A DNA stretch of 32,872 nt. It comes from a virus. The position numbers and the translations under genes are program-made. Below are positions 6,679 to 13,761 of this stretch, piece after piece (position 1 is the first letter of the stretch; each line of letters opens with the position of its first letter). The stretch is taken from the IMG/VR virus record IMGVR_UViG_3300017773_000069, positions 1 through 32,872 of that record. One strand, given 5' to 3'. The notes under the pieces were generated by a model. That model was not told the origin of the DNA. It saw only the letters and a list, made by a program, of their open reading frames with translations, and searched no databases.

Positions 6679-7051
6679 GGAAATTGTTGGTTTTTTTACC
6701 AAAAGGTATTTCACGAACATCTGCAAGTTCATCTGGATAGATTTCATACAAGTTCCCTTGAAGTTCTTCCCATGTATATTGACGAACTTGTCCCCAGTGA
6801 TAATTAAACCCACGAAATCCCCAACGAAAAATGTCTGTCACCGCAACAAGAGGATTCTGATCATATTGTATGTTTGGTGTTTTAGGTATGTATATAAAAA
6901 TATAGTATTTTCCGACTTCAGGAATAGTTTCATAAGAATCACTCACGGCATCCATCAATTCAACCATTAAGTCATCAGGATCTTCACCACCTATCAAACC
7001 ATTTACGACACCTCTGACACGATTATCATTATCATCGGTTGGAAACATCAT
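6674..7051 (-). CDS. Unknown protein between gp4 and gp48 (125 aa)
   Basis: A 125-aa acidic protein with no family I can name. It starts MMFPTDDNDNRVRGVVNGL; the middle has a hydrophobic strand KYYIFIYIPKTPNI and an aromatic-rich block RWGFRGFNYHWGQVRQYTWEEL. No membrane segment or signal peptide is evident. It overlaps gp4 by ATGA (7048-7051) and precedes gp48 closely, so it is made with head- and tail-completion proteins and is probably a structural or assembly component (inferred from context only). The start could be either of the two adjacent ATGs. Confidence 0.75.
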   Translation of the reverse strand: MMFPTDDNDNRVRGVVNGLIGGEDPDDLMVELMDAVSDSYETIPEVGKYYIFIYIPKTPNIQYDQNPLVAVTDIFRWGFRGFNYHWGQVRQYTWEELQGNLYEIYPDELADVREIPFGKKTNNFQ

Positions 7052-7485
7052 TGACGGATACCTAAATCATCCTCTGTCATGATCTTAAATTTCCACTGAC
7101 GATCTTCACAAAACTCTTGTGCAGATTTCCACTTTGCCTGATTCTTTACATATTCCTTCACTTCATAGATGTAACCCTTTGTCTTTCTCTTCGGAACTTT
7201 TGGTTCCAAAACTTGTCTTTTGGGTTTTATCTCTACCAAATATTTTTGTATTTTGTTTCCTTCTTTGACCTTTATATAAAAGTCTGGGAAGTAACGATGA
7301 ATTCTATTGTCAAGAGGTGATTTATATGGAAGAGCAATTTCTTCACTACTCCATTCCAAAACATTTTCATTCTTATCACAATAAACCATAAACTTTCTTT
7401 CCCACAAAGAACGATAAATTACGTTTGTTGGGTCACCTTTGTATTTCTTAGGATATGAAGGTTTATATTTTCCTTTATATGACAT
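7048..7485 (-). CDS. 4: gp4 head completion protein (nuclease-like fold)
   Basis: A 145-aa protein matching T4 gp4 (150 aa), which acts after DNA packaging to finish the head so that the tail can join. It contains GKYKPSYPKKYKGDPTNVIYR (split across residues 5-25), SLWERKFMVYCD near 26-37 and VLEWSSEEIALPY. The nuclease-like residues are HRYFPDFY with Asp68 and LVEIKPKRQ with Glu85 and Lys87. This PD-(D/E)XK arrangement resembles TnsA-type endonucleases. It is the first gene of the minus-strand block, behind a late promoter motif at 7517-7524. Confidence 0.92.
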   Translation of the reverse strand: MSYKGKYKPSYPKKYKGDPTNVIYRSLWERKFMVYCDKNENVLEWSSEEIALPYKSPLDNRIHRYFPDFYIKVKEGNKIQKYLVEIKPKRQVLEPKVPKRKTKGYIYEVKEYVKNQAKWKSAQEFCEDRQWKFKIMTEDDLGIRQ

Positions 7486-7493
7486 CTAAATAC
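7486..7493 (+). promoter_or_regulatory. Late promoter motif CTAAATAC (rightward)
   Basis: CTAAATAC, 31 nt before the ATG at 7525. It is identical to the motif at 1233-1240 and close to the T4 late consensus TATAAATA. It is the likely main late promoter of the long tail operon. Confidence 0.7.
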
Positions 7494-7516
7494 TTAATAA
7501 TCTAAGTCGGCATATT

Positions 7517-7524
7517 TTATTTAG
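7517..7524 (-). promoter_or_regulatory. Late promoter motif CTAAATAA (leftward)
   Basis: On the minus strand CTAAATAA, 31 nt before the gp4 ATG at 7485. It forms a mirror-image pair with 7486-7493 in the 39-bp divergent gap and likely drives gp4 to gp53. Confidence 0.7.
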
Positions 7525-8280
7525 ATGACGGTATCAAGAAAGAGAATAACTGAATACATTTCAAAAATAGCAAACTCTGCCCAAACATCTCACTATCAAG
7601 TATTTTTTGATGGGTTGAGTGTTGACCTGACAAAATTTTTGGGTGGTAAAGGAGTAGATAATCGATTTATTATTGAGGAAGCTGGTCTTCGTTGCAGTAG
7701 TGCCTCTATTCCTGGTAGTTCTCTTGCCACTGCAAATATTGCCGGTAATTATATGGGTGTCCAAGAAAAAATGGTACACTCTAGAATTTTTACCGAAATG
7801 AGTTTAGAATTTTATGTTGATCGAGATTATAAAATAATTAAATTATTTGAATTTTGGATGGACTATATTACAAATGGATCAGAAAATGATAATATTAGAA
7901 AAACAAGGGAAGGATATTTTTATAGAATGAGATATCCCAGAGAATCTGATAGTGGATATAAGTGTGATAAAATTAAAATTATAAAATTTGAACCAAGTCA
8001 AGGAAAAGAACTAGAGTATACATTTTATGGTGCCTTCCCTATAAATTTCTCATCCACACCTGTTCAATATGGTGGTTCTGATGTTTTGAGAGCAAATGTG
8101 ACTTTTAACTATGAAAGATATATTGCCGGAAAAGAAACAAGTATTGCCGAAAAACAAGAAAAGTCTGAAGAAAATTCGGATGCTGCGACAAATAGTAATA
8201 TTTCAGGAACCACCAGTCTTGGATTGACTGGAGCAGGAACACGTAGAGAATTAAATCAATTAAATCAAAATATAGGTTAA
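7525..8280 (+). CDS. Tail-tube-like protein (gp54/gp19 superfamily)
   Basis: A 251-aa protein with the beta-sandwich look of tail tube proteins: YQVFFDGLSVDLTKFLGG, then GLRCSSASIPGSSLATA with the conserved ASIPG, VHSRIFTEMSLEFYVDRDYKI, and TFYGAFPINFSSTPVQYGG. The ~60 C-terminal residues are a polar linker. Such proteins build the tail tube (gp19) or its baseplate adaptor (gp54). Position next to gp26 and the baseplate genes, rather than beside a sheath gene, favours a gp54-like tube initiator, but a tube subunit is not excluded. It follows its own late promoter motif. Confidence 0.72.
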   Translation: MTVSRKRITEYISKIANSAQTSHYQVFFDGLSVDLTKFLGGKGVDNRFIIEEAGLRCSSASIPGSSLATANIAGNYMGVQEKMVHSRIFTEMSLEFYVDRDYKIIKLFEFWMDYITNGSENDNIRKTREGYFYRMRYPRESDSGYKCDKIKIIKFEPSQGKELEYTFYGAFPINFSSTPVQYGGSDVLRANVTFNYERYIAGKETSIAEKQEKSEENSDAATNSNISGTTSLGLTGAGTRRELNQLNQNIG

Positions 8281-8287
8281 TAAATAC
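8280..8287 (+). promoter_or_regulatory. Late promoter motif ATAAATAC before gp26
   Basis: ATAAATAC starts on the last base of the upstream stop codon and lies 25 nt before the gp26 ATG. It differs from the 7486 motif only in its first base. Confidence 0.6.
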
Positions 8288-8312
8288 TCACAACTGAACT
8301 ATTTGGATTGTC

Positions 8313-9035
8313 ATGCCTTTACCAAAGATTGCAACGCCGACATATGAGTTGGAATTACCATCAACCGGAAAAAAGATAAGATATAGACCTTTTTTAGTGA
8401 AAGAAGAAAAGGTTCTTATTATTGCAATGGAATCTGAAGATCAGAAACAGATTACGAATGCCATTAAAACTGTAATTTCAAACTGTATTCTAAGTCGAGG
8501 AGTGAAAGTAGAGCAGTTATCAACTTTTGATATTGAGTATTTATTTTTAAATATTAGAGGTAAGTCTGTGGGTGAGCAGGTTGATGTTCTCATTACATGT
8601 CCTGATGATGAAGAAACACAAGTTCCTGTAACAATTCCTCTTGATGATATTAGAGTCCAAAAAGATCCTGAGCACAGTCGAGATATTAAACTTGATGATG
8701 CTTTGATTATGAGAATGCGATATCCATCCATGTCAGAATTTATTAAATCTAATTTTAGTATTTCTGATGGATCTCTTGGTGTAACTGAATCCTTTGATTT
8801 GATTGCATCATGTATTGAACAAGTCTATAATGAAGAGGAATCTTGGAGTGCCTCTGATTGTACCAAAAAAGAACTTGTGGACTTTATCGAACAATTGAGT
8901 TCTAAACAATTTAAAGAAATTGAAAAATTTTTTGAAACAATGCCAAAATTGTCTCATACAATTACTGTGATGAATCCTAAGACAAAAGTCAAAAATGAAA
9001 TCGTATTAGAGGGTCTGGCATCTTTTTTCGCGTGA
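8313..9035 (+). CDS. 26: gp26 baseplate hub subunit / tail-chaperone-like
   Basis: A 240-aa acidic protein of the T4 base-plate family (T4 gp26, 208 aa). Diagnostic parts are LPSTGKKIRYRPFLVKEEKV (15-34), a helical region with ILSRGVKVEQLSTFDIEYLFLN, and IRGKSVGEQVDVLI (81-94). In T4, gp26 is needed for hub assembly. The last codons carry a slippery heptamer T TTT TTC followed by a hairpin, so a fraction of ribosomes probably shift to -1 and make a fusion of about 301 aa with the next ORF. Its place after a tube-like gene and before a hydrophobic long protein parallels gpG of lambda. Confidence 0.9.
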   Translation: MPLPKIATPTYELELPSTGKKIRYRPFLVKEEKVLIIAMESEDQKQITNAIKTVISNCILSRGVKVEQLSTFDIEYLFLNIRGKSVGEQVDVLITCPDDEETQVPVTIPLDDIRVQKDPEHSRDIKLDDALIMRMRYPSMSEFIKSNFSISDGSLGVTESFDLIASCIEQVYNEEESWSASDCTKKELVDFIEQLSSKQFKEIEKFFETMPKLSHTITVMNPKTKVKNEIVLEGLASFFA

Positions 9036-9065
9036 GTATGGCGCATATTGATCTTGCGTCATACT
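9023..9065 (+). promoter_or_regulatory. Predicted -1 programmed ribosomal frameshift site
   Basis: Slippery heptamer T TTT TTC at 9023-9029, in register with the gp26 codons (TTT 9024-9026, TTC 9027-9029). A 5-nt spacer follows, then a 10-bp stem AGTATGGCGC/GCGTCATACT (9035-9044 with 9056-9065, one G-U pair) with an 11-nt loop. The gp26 stop TGA (9033-9035) lies in the spacer. A -1 shift enters exactly the frame of the ORF at 9032-9217. The stem also buries the ATG at 9038. Confidence 0.7.
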
Positions 9066-9217
9066 ATAAAATTAATTTTTCTTTGATGCAGCACCATAAA
9101 TATTCATTAACGGAGATAGAAAATATGATTCCGTGGGAAAAGGATGTGTATGTGGCACTTCTTCAACAATATATTGAAGAAGAAAACTTAAAACAGCAGC
9201 AAAGAAGTGGCATTTAG
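9032..9217 (+). CDS. Small gp51-like hub assembly ORF, likely -1 extension of gp26
   Basis: A 61-aa ORF (GTG 9032 overlapping the gp26 stop, or ATG 9038) with IDLASYYKINFSLMQHHKY and the conserved-looking IENMIPWEKDVYVALLQQYI. Comparable short ORFs after gp26 in cyanophages are annotated as gp51 baseplate hub assembly catalyst. It is much shorter than T4 gp51, so the name is tentative. There is no ribosome binding site of note, and its candidate ATG lies inside a stable hairpin. Together with the slippery site this suggests it is made mainly as a gp26 fusion through -1 frameshifting, though reinitiation at the GTGA overlap is possible. Overlaps the next gene by 11 nt. Confidence 0.75.
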   Translation: MSMAHIDLASYYKINFSLMQHHKYSLTEIENMIPWEKDVYVALLQQYIEEENLKQQQRSGI

Positions 9218-10877
9218 TAGTCAGGCATTTAAGGCACCACAATTAGGAAGAAAAAGAGTTTCTTTTAAGAAAACTCTTGGTGATGTCGCTCAGTCTGGAG
9301 TAAATCCATCATCAGGAGAATATTTAACCTCAGAAGATAGAAAAGCACTTTTTAGATCAAGAAATATAGATGCTCAGAAAGTTTTTGGAAAATCTGGAGC
9401 ACTTGTAAAATTAGATAATCTCGGACCAATTGTAAAGACAGATCAAGATGAAGATCAGCAGAGTGGATCACAAACAAATGCAGAATCATTAGGATCAAGA
9501 GTCACTGCTCTCGAAAAATCTGTTATCACCATACAGGAATCAGTAAAGAAACTATCAGAATTTCTAGTCGATGATGCAAAGAAAGAACAGCAGTTATTAT
9601 TAAAAGGACAGAAAACTGAAGATATTGCAAAGGAAAAGGAAAAGAGAAGAAGAAAAGAATCTGGATTAGAATCTGTTGCTAGAGGAATTGGAAATACTCT
9701 TATGGCACCAATTAAAGCAATTGGTGGTAAAGTAAAAGGTATTCTGTCTAGAGTATTAGAATTTCTTAAAATTCTTTTTGTCGGTTGGTTGACAGACAAG
9801 GGGGTAAAAGCTTTCAGATCTTACATGAACGGTAATAAAGAAGAATTTGAAAGAATTGGAAAAAATATATTAGGAGCACTCGGTATTGTTATGGGCATTA
9901 TTGCCGGTGTTAATGTTGGTCTGGCAGCAATTCCAGGATTGATTTTAGGTATTCTTCCTACCATTGCCACTCTCGGTGCTGCGATAGTAGGATTTTTATT
10001 ATCTCCTGCTGGATTGACTACACTAGCATTTTTGGGTCTTGCCGGACTTGCTGGGATGGGAATACAGTCGATAGATAAACAAAAATTAAAAAGTGCCTAT
10101 GGCGATAAACAAGAATATATGGATGAAGGTGCCTTTAGTCAAAAACTTTTACTACAATATGGTGGTTCGGCAACCGAAAAGGAAAGGGAAGAAAATCTAA
10201 CACCCAGTGAGAAAAATGAATATGCTTTTCTCAAGGAGTATAATTTAGATCTTCAAAGAAGAGGAGATGCTTTTGATAGAATCAGGGAATTAGAGAAAAA
10301 ACTTCCTGAACTAAAAAAAGCAGCAGATGAAGGTAAAGGAAAACCAGGAGCAGCTATAAAAACAAATAGTTATAATACTGCAAAAACTGATCTTATAAAA
10401 CAAAAGAGAATTTTTAAAAATTCTGATAATAGAGTACAACAGATTAAAAATCAACTTACACTGAAAGGAAAAACTTTAGGAGAGGTAAAAACTGATTTTG
10501 ATTCGGGTAGAATAATACAGACAGGAATAAGTCAGGCTGGAACACCAAGAAGTGCTTATGGTTTAGGGTATTCAATAAAACAAAAAGTAGAACCACAAGA
10601 AGTAACACCAACTCCCACACCAACTCCTCCACCTACACCAACTTCTATAGAGACCCCTATAACATCACCAGTAACCAGTCTTGCTCAGACAAGACAAATT
10701 CCCACACCAGAACCAAAGAAAGAACCAACAGTAATTTTTAGACCTAATCCCCAGGTTCAACAAAAAGAACCTGCATCTGTGACAAATGGAAATAGTGAAA
10801 CTCCAAATATTTCATCATCAAATCCAAATAATTTTTATACCATGTATTCACAAATACAATATAACGTGGTAAGATAA
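9207..10877 (+). CDS. Hydrophobic structural protein, tape-measure candidate
   Basis: A 556-aa protein started by GTG 9207; no earlier ATG fits. Order of segments: basic N-terminus (1-60); predicted coiled coil with SRVTALEKSVITIQESVKKL (97-116) to about 150, with KEKEKRRRK; a hydrophobic helix VLEFLKILFVGWL (183-195); a long Ala/Gly/Ile/Leu-rich block (about 221-286) able to form two or three membrane helices; a charged helical region; and a Pro/Thr-rich stretch (463-480). Coiled coils plus membrane-like helices directly after a tail-chaperone-type gene are the hallmarks of tape measure proteins; T4 gp29 is 590 aa. I infer a tape-measure or hub role but see no direct sequence match. Confidence 0.6.
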   Translation: MAFSSQAFKAPQLGRKRVSFKKTLGDVAQSGVNPSSGEYLTSEDRKALFRSRNIDAQKVFGKSGALVKLDNLGPIVKTDQDEDQQSGSQTNAESLGSRVTALEKSVITIQESVKKLSEFLVDDAKKEQQLLLKGQKTEDIAKEKEKRRRKESGLESVARGIGNTLMAPIKAIGGKVKGILSRVLEFLKILFVGWLTDKGVKAFRSYMNGNKEEFERIGKNILGALGIVMGIIAGVNVGLAAIPGLILGILPTIATLGAAIVGFLLSPAGLTTLAFLGLAGLAGMGIQSIDKQKLKSAYGDKQEYMDEGAFSQKLLLQYGGSATEKEREENLTPSEKNEYAFLKEYNLDLQRRGDAFDRIRELEKKLPELKKAADEGKGKPGAAIKTNSYNTAKTDLIKQKRIFKNSDNRVQQIKNQLTLKGKTLGEVKTDFDSGRIIQTGISQAGTPRSAYGLGYSIKQKVEPQEVTPTPTPTPPPTPTSIETPITSPVTSLAQTRQIPTPEPKKEPTVIFRPNPQVQQKEPASVTNGNSETPNISSSNPNNFYTMYSQIQYNVVR

Positions 10878-10878
10878 G

Positions 10879-12420
10879 ATGGCACTAGCAGCAGTCGCGG
10901 CAGGAGCAGTAAGAATAGGATCAATGGTAGGTAAAACTGCCATTGGAGTCACTAAAGTTGCCGGATCTACGATAAGATCCGGTGCTAGAGTTGGAAGTCG
11001 TGCTACTGCAAAAGGTGCCAAAAAAGTAAATGCCGGACTTAAAAAAGCAATACTTCAAAGAAAGAGAGTTCAAAGAACTACTTTTTTAAAGAATCAGAGA
11101 AGAAAAAGAAGAGATGTTGAGTTACAAAAAAGAAATGCAAGGGAACAAGAATTAGAAAGAAGAAGTGTAAGTAAAGGTAGAAAGGGTATTAAAGTTCCTA
11201 CTGTTGCAAAAAATCCTTTACAGGCACTGATTGAGTTTCTATCTACAATACTTATTGGTTGGTTAATAAATAAACTTCCTCAAATTATAGAATGGGCAGA
11301 AAAACTTATTGCGTTTGTCAAGAAAACTGTCAAGATAATTGGAAGTTTTTTCAGTAACTTAAAAGATGCTCTGTCTGGTGTTGTTGACTTATTCAAAAAT
11401 ACTGCCGAAGCAATCAAAAATTTTGATTTTGCCGATAAAGACAAAAAAATACGAGATTCCTTTGATAAATTAAAAGAATCTTTTAACAAGATGGGAAAAG
11501 ATATTGAAGATGGTAAAAAACTTTTAAAAGAAACCACACAGAAAAATCCTCAAGAAATAATGAGTCAAGAAAGATCTGAACTAATGTCAGATCCCGATCA
11601 AGTAAAATCTGAAATAGAAAGAGTGCGAACTGGTGAAACTCCAACAGTGCAACCTCAAACTCCAATGACTGGAGATTTATTCAGCACTATTGCTGGTGGT
11701 GAAGGTGGAGTAAACTCTATCAATAGAGGAAATGCTGGTGATACTCCTGGTGGTGCAAAATCTATCTTTGGTAAAAATCTCACCGATATGACTATTAGTG
11801 AAATTTATGCTGCCCAACAATCAGGAAAAGTATTTGCTGTAGGTAAATATCAAATAATTCCGAGTACGATGACAGGATTTATTAATTATTTGAGAGGACA
11901 AGGTATTAATCCTGACAAAACAAAATTTACAGAAAAAATACAAGATTTTTATAAACCATATACTGTTAATGTAAAGAGACCTGCTGTTGGAAATTATCTT
12001 AGGGGTAAGGCAACTATTAATGATGCAAATTTAGCACTAGCTGCCGAATTTGCATCTATAGGTGTTCCTTATGATATGAAGAAAGGTTCTTATAATGGAA
12101 CTTGGCCTAAGAGTGATATTAAAAAAGGTGATAGTTTATATTCAGGTGTAGGTGGAAATAAAGCATCAATTTCACCAGAAGAAATACAAGCATCTCTCCG
12201 TGGATCTAGTGGAGAAAAAAATATTTCTCCTTTACCGAGAACAGAAACTAACTTAACAATGGATACAACCTCTGAAGATATTATTGTAATTGATGATCAA
12301 CCAGTTCCAGTTGCCTCAACAACAGTTAGAGGTTCTTCATCGGTTATTCTTGTTCCTGTCGGACCTTCATTAAATAGTATGTTAAGACAACAACTACTTT
12401 TAGATTTAGCATATACTTAA
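10879..12420 (+). CDS. Tail/hub protein with muramidase-like domain
   Basis: A 513-aa protein. Residues 1-60 are Ala/Gly-rich and basic; 60-105 are very basic (RKRVQRTTFLKNQRRKRRD). A hydrophobic helix EFLSTILIGWLI (119-130) resembles that of the preceding protein. Helical charged region to about 225. Residues 265-400 look like a lysozyme/transglycosylase-type domain: IAGGEGGVNSIN with candidate catalytic Glu275, then FAVGKYQIIPSTMTGFI (319-335), the G-x-YQ-x-IP motif of phage muramidases. It would open peptidoglycan during DNA entry, replacing the lysozyme domain lacking in the gp5 found here. Lies 1 nt after the previous gene and abuts gp27. Confidence 0.7.
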   Translation: MALAAVAAGAVRIGSMVGKTAIGVTKVAGSTIRSGARVGSRATAKGAKKVNAGLKKAILQRKRVQRTTFLKNQRRKRRDVELQKRNAREQELERRSVSKGRKGIKVPTVAKNPLQALIEFLSTILIGWLINKLPQIIEWAEKLIAFVKKTVKIIGSFFSNLKDALSGVVDLFKNTAEAIKNFDFADKDKKIRDSFDKLKESFNKMGKDIEDGKKLLKETTQKNPQEIMSQERSELMSDPDQVKSEIERVRTGETPTVQPQTPMTGDLFSTIAGGEGGVNSINRGNAGDTPGGAKSIFGKNLTDMTISEIYAAQQSGKVFAVGKYQIIPSTMTGFINYLRGQGINPDKTKFTEKIQDFYKPYTVNVKRPAVGNYLRGKATINDANLALAAEFASIGVPYDMKKGSYNGTWPKSDIKKGDSLYSGVGGNKASISPEEIQASLRGSSGEKNISPLPRTETNLTMDTTSEDIIVIDDQPVPVASTTVRGSSSVILVPVGPSLNSMLRQQLLLDLAYT

Positions 12421-13761
12421 ATGTCAGCAGCAGAAGCCTCTCTTTACGAAACCCTAGCAATTCAATCAAATGATGGGGAAAGAACAGTTGATATTCGACT
12501 GGGAACTATTTCTGTTGATTATTATGAGGATATATTTTCCCCAACAGTAACTGCGAAAATTAAAGTCGTAAATACCGGAGATACTATAGGAGATGATCTC
12601 AATAAACAATCTCTCTATAATGGACTACCTCTTCGTGGAGGTGAACGTATTGCAATGAAAATATTAGACAGGGGAAAAGGAAAAACCGGACTTGATTTTG
12701 CCACAGATCCAAATGATTATCTTTATGTTTCTAGTATTACTGATGTTGTTTCTGAAACTCAAAGAGAAAGTTTTAATCTACATTTAGTTTCAAGAGAAGC
12801 AATAACAAATGAGACGACAAGAGTTGTAAAAAAATATCCAACAGGTTTATCAATTAGTGATTCTGTTCAAAAAATATTGAAAGATGTATTAAAAACAAAT
12901 AAATTTAGCGAAACATCTATTGAAAAATCTCAAAATCCATATGGATTTATTGGAAACCTTAGAAAACCTTTTACAGTATTAGTTTGGTTGGCATCAAAGG
13001 CAGTGCCTGTAAGTTCTGGTGATGCTACTGCAGGATTTGTTTTTTATCAGACACAAGATGGATTTAATTTTAGATCAATTCAAAATTTAATTGATGATGG
13101 AGTTAAAAAGGCAAAAGAAAATCAAGTTCCTGAGTATGTATATACGGAAATTAATCAATCAAGTATTGAGAGAAATAATGACTTTCAAATTACTGCATAT
13201 ACTACTGATAGAAATCAAAATTTGATTGAAAAGTTACGTCTTGGAACTTATGCAAGTCAGAGAATGTTTTTTAATCCATTGACATTTAATTTTACCACAC
13301 CAGAACAAGGATTATTCCAATATAGTAATTATGGAGATAAGGCAGGAAATCTTGGAGATCCAATCGATTTACCTCCTCTTAGTGAAACATCTGAAAAAAC
13401 ATTAGGACAAACACCTACGAGAATATTATCTTCTGTTCTTGATATTGGAACGATGGAGAAAGATGTATCTATTGATGAAAATGCCGATCCTAGTAAATAT
13501 CAGGCACAATCCATTATGAGATATAATGTTTTGTTTACACAAACTGTAAGCATGACTGTTCCCTGTAATACTAATTTGAAAGCAGGAGATGTTATTAAAT
13601 GTGAGTTCCCTAAAATTTCTAGAACAGATGGTCAACGTCCAGACCCTGAGCAAAGTGGTCTATATATGATAAAAGAACTGTGTCATCATTTTGATAAAAC
13701 AAGATCTTTTACATCTATGTTGTTAGTTAGAGATACTTTCGGATTATACACTGGAAAATGA
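12421..13761 (+). CDS. 27: gp27-like baseplate hub protein
   Basis: A 446-aa protein of the gp27/gpD type that forms the trimeric ring at the base of the tail tube and holds the gp5 spike. The N-terminal half has LGTISVDYYEDIFSPTVTAK, GGERIAMKI and VSSITDVVSETQRESFNLHL, a tube-like beta pattern; the middle contains NPYGFIGNLRKPFTVLVWL; the C-terminal half ends in LYMIKELCHHFDKTRSFTS. T4 gp27 is 391 aa. It overlaps the gp5-like gene by ATGA (13758-13761), consistent with a stoichiometric hub complex. Confidence 0.78.
   Translation: MSAAEASLYETLAIQSNDGERTVDIRLGTISVDYYEDIFSPTVTAKIKVVNTGDTIGDDLNKQSLYNGLPLRGGERIAMKILDRGKGKTGLDFATDPNDYLYVSSITDVVSETQRESFNLHLVSREAITNETTRVVKKYPTGLSISDSVQKILKDVLKTNKFSETSIEKSQNPYGFIGNLRKPFTVLVWLASKAVPVSSGDATAGFVFYQTQDGFNFRSIQNLIDDGVKKAKENQVPEYVYTEINQSSIERNNDFQITAYTTDRNQNLIEKLRLGTYASQRMFFNPLTFNFTTPEQGLFQYSNYGDKAGNLGDPIDLPPLSETSEKTLGQTPTRILSSVLDIGTMEKDVSIDENADPSKYQAQSIMRYNVLFTQTVSMTVPCNTNLKAGDVIKCEFPKISRTDGQRPDPEQSGLYMIKELCHHFDKTRSFTSMLLVRDTFGLYTGK

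Noticed and set aside
9096-9103. ATAAATAT as a late promoter within the gp51-like ORF
   Set aside because: It is about 100 nt before the next start and lies in codons; AT-rich coding DNA gives such matches by chance.
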